A stretch of DNA of 64,000 nucleotides from Thermotoga caldifontis AZM44c09 (GTDB taxonomy: Bacteria; Thermotogota; Thermotogae; Thermotogales; DSM-5069). The position numbers were made by a program, and so were the translations under genes. The notes under the pieces are model-generated. The model made no database searches. It was not told the DNA's origin and saw nothing but the letters and a program-made list of their open reading frames with translations. Location of the stretch: assembly GCF_000828655.1 (NCBI RefSeq), contig NZ_AP014509.1:186001-250000 (forward strand), given 5' to 3'. Shown here piece by piece: positions 63,837 through 64,000 of the stretch (the stretch's first letter is position 1; each line of letters opens with the position of its first letter).

Positions 63837-64000
63837 ACGTGTTCGCACATCTCGATCAGGTAACTCCGAAGAAGGTCAAGGAAGGCATCGAGATGAGGGT
63901 GCTCGTGTGGGCTGGGAAGATGATGATGACGCACGTCACCTTCAAAAAGGGTAGCGTTGGAGACCTTCACAGTCATCCTCACGAGCAGATCAGCTACGTT
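63833..64000 (+). CDS. kdgF: KdgF-like cupin (5' part, runs out of window)
   Basis: The first 56 codons only. Begins MNVFAHLDQVTPKKVKEGIE and reaches THVTFKKGSVGDLHSHPHEQ with the HxH...Q cupin metal site. Size, position after kduI-kduD and the HSHPHEQ motif fit KdgF, which linearises unsaturated uronates produced by lyases before KduI acts. Not complete enough to exclude another small cupin. Confidence 0.75.
   Translation, partial: MNVFAHLDQVTPKKVKEGIEMRVLVWAGKMMMTHVTFKKGSVGDLHSHPHEQISYV

Overview
The window comes from a bacterium of the Thermotogota, most likely a Thermotoga/Pseudothermotoga-type thermophile. The basis is gene content and order, not a database search. The TusA-YeeE-DsrEFH sulfur cluster and the aldo/keto reductase-cupin pair match gene orders I remember from T. 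maritima (TM0979-TM0983 and TM1009/TM1010). Proteins are rich in Glu, Lys and Arg, Shine-Dalgarno sites are strong (GGAGGTG), and there are many oligosaccharide, Dpp-like and uronate genes. No rRNA or tRNA gene and no CRISPR array was seen.

Layout. 1-8.8 kb: a leftward type I-D CRISPR-Cas operon (cas6, WYL regulator, cas10d, csc2, csc1, cas3, then a Cas4-Cas1 fusion cut by the window edge). 9.0-12 kb: a leftward sulfur-relay operon (tusA, yeeE/tsuA, tusD, tusC, tusB) followed by an ArsR-TusA fusion regulator. 12.2-17.7 kb: a tripartite tricarboxylate-type (TctCBA) transporter with KDPG aldolase, a ROK sugar kinase and an RpiR regulator. 18-21.4 kb: an FtsX-type ABC exporter. 21.4-24.4 kb: a small defence and mobile island with a DUF262 protein, a broken MNT/HEPN pair and a TnpB relic. 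24.4-30.8 kb: an AraC regulator and a divergent AKR-MFS-AKR-cupin cluster into which two AT-richer esterase-like genes have been placed. 31-36.4 kb: a complete Dpp/Opp-type ABC transporter. 36.9-39.4 kb: a DUF505 protein and a repeat lipoprotein. 39.8-42.4 kb: a divergent pair, an archaeal-type ATPase and a HARE-HTH/nuclease-like protein, around three operator-like palindromes. 43-44.8 kb: ArsR-permease-thioredoxin. 45.3-47.1 kb: GH172-like and ThuA-like sugar enzymes. 57.4-61.3 kb: a molybdenum/tungsten cofactor and tungstate uptake operon. 62.2-64 kb: kduI-kduD-kdgF, the start of a pectin/uronate catabolic operon whose product (KDG) could feed the ROK kinase and KDPG aldolase at 13-15 kb.

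The most striking region is 47.2-57.4 kb. A single gene of about 1,263 codons (50865-54656) encodes an RNA polymerase beta-like half followed by a beta-prime-like half in one chain. It keeps the catalytic core signatures: the beta motifs ending in GGQRLGEME, then NADFDGD, a bridge-helix-like segment and a trigger-loop-like segment. It is less than half the size of the ordinary beta plus beta-prime subunits, and the whole clamp/zinc/coiled-coil region that normally binds sigma is missing. Immediately downstream are a Q/K-rich protein, an AAA+ ATPase of the sigma-54-activator class with a changed GAFTGA loop (GAYTDA) and no DNA-binding domain, and three small uncharacterised proteins. A zinc-ribbon protein lies last behind its own sigma-A-like promoter. 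A glycosyltransferase-repeat protein lies just upstream. I infer a second, sigma-independent or remodelled transcription (or RNA-synthesising) machine with its own ATPase. Its function is unknown from sequence.

Degenerate transposon pieces recur: three TnpB relics and possible IS110-type fragments. So do two copies of an imperfect ~125-bp dispersed repeat and a duplicated C-terminal fragment of the archaeal-type ATPase.
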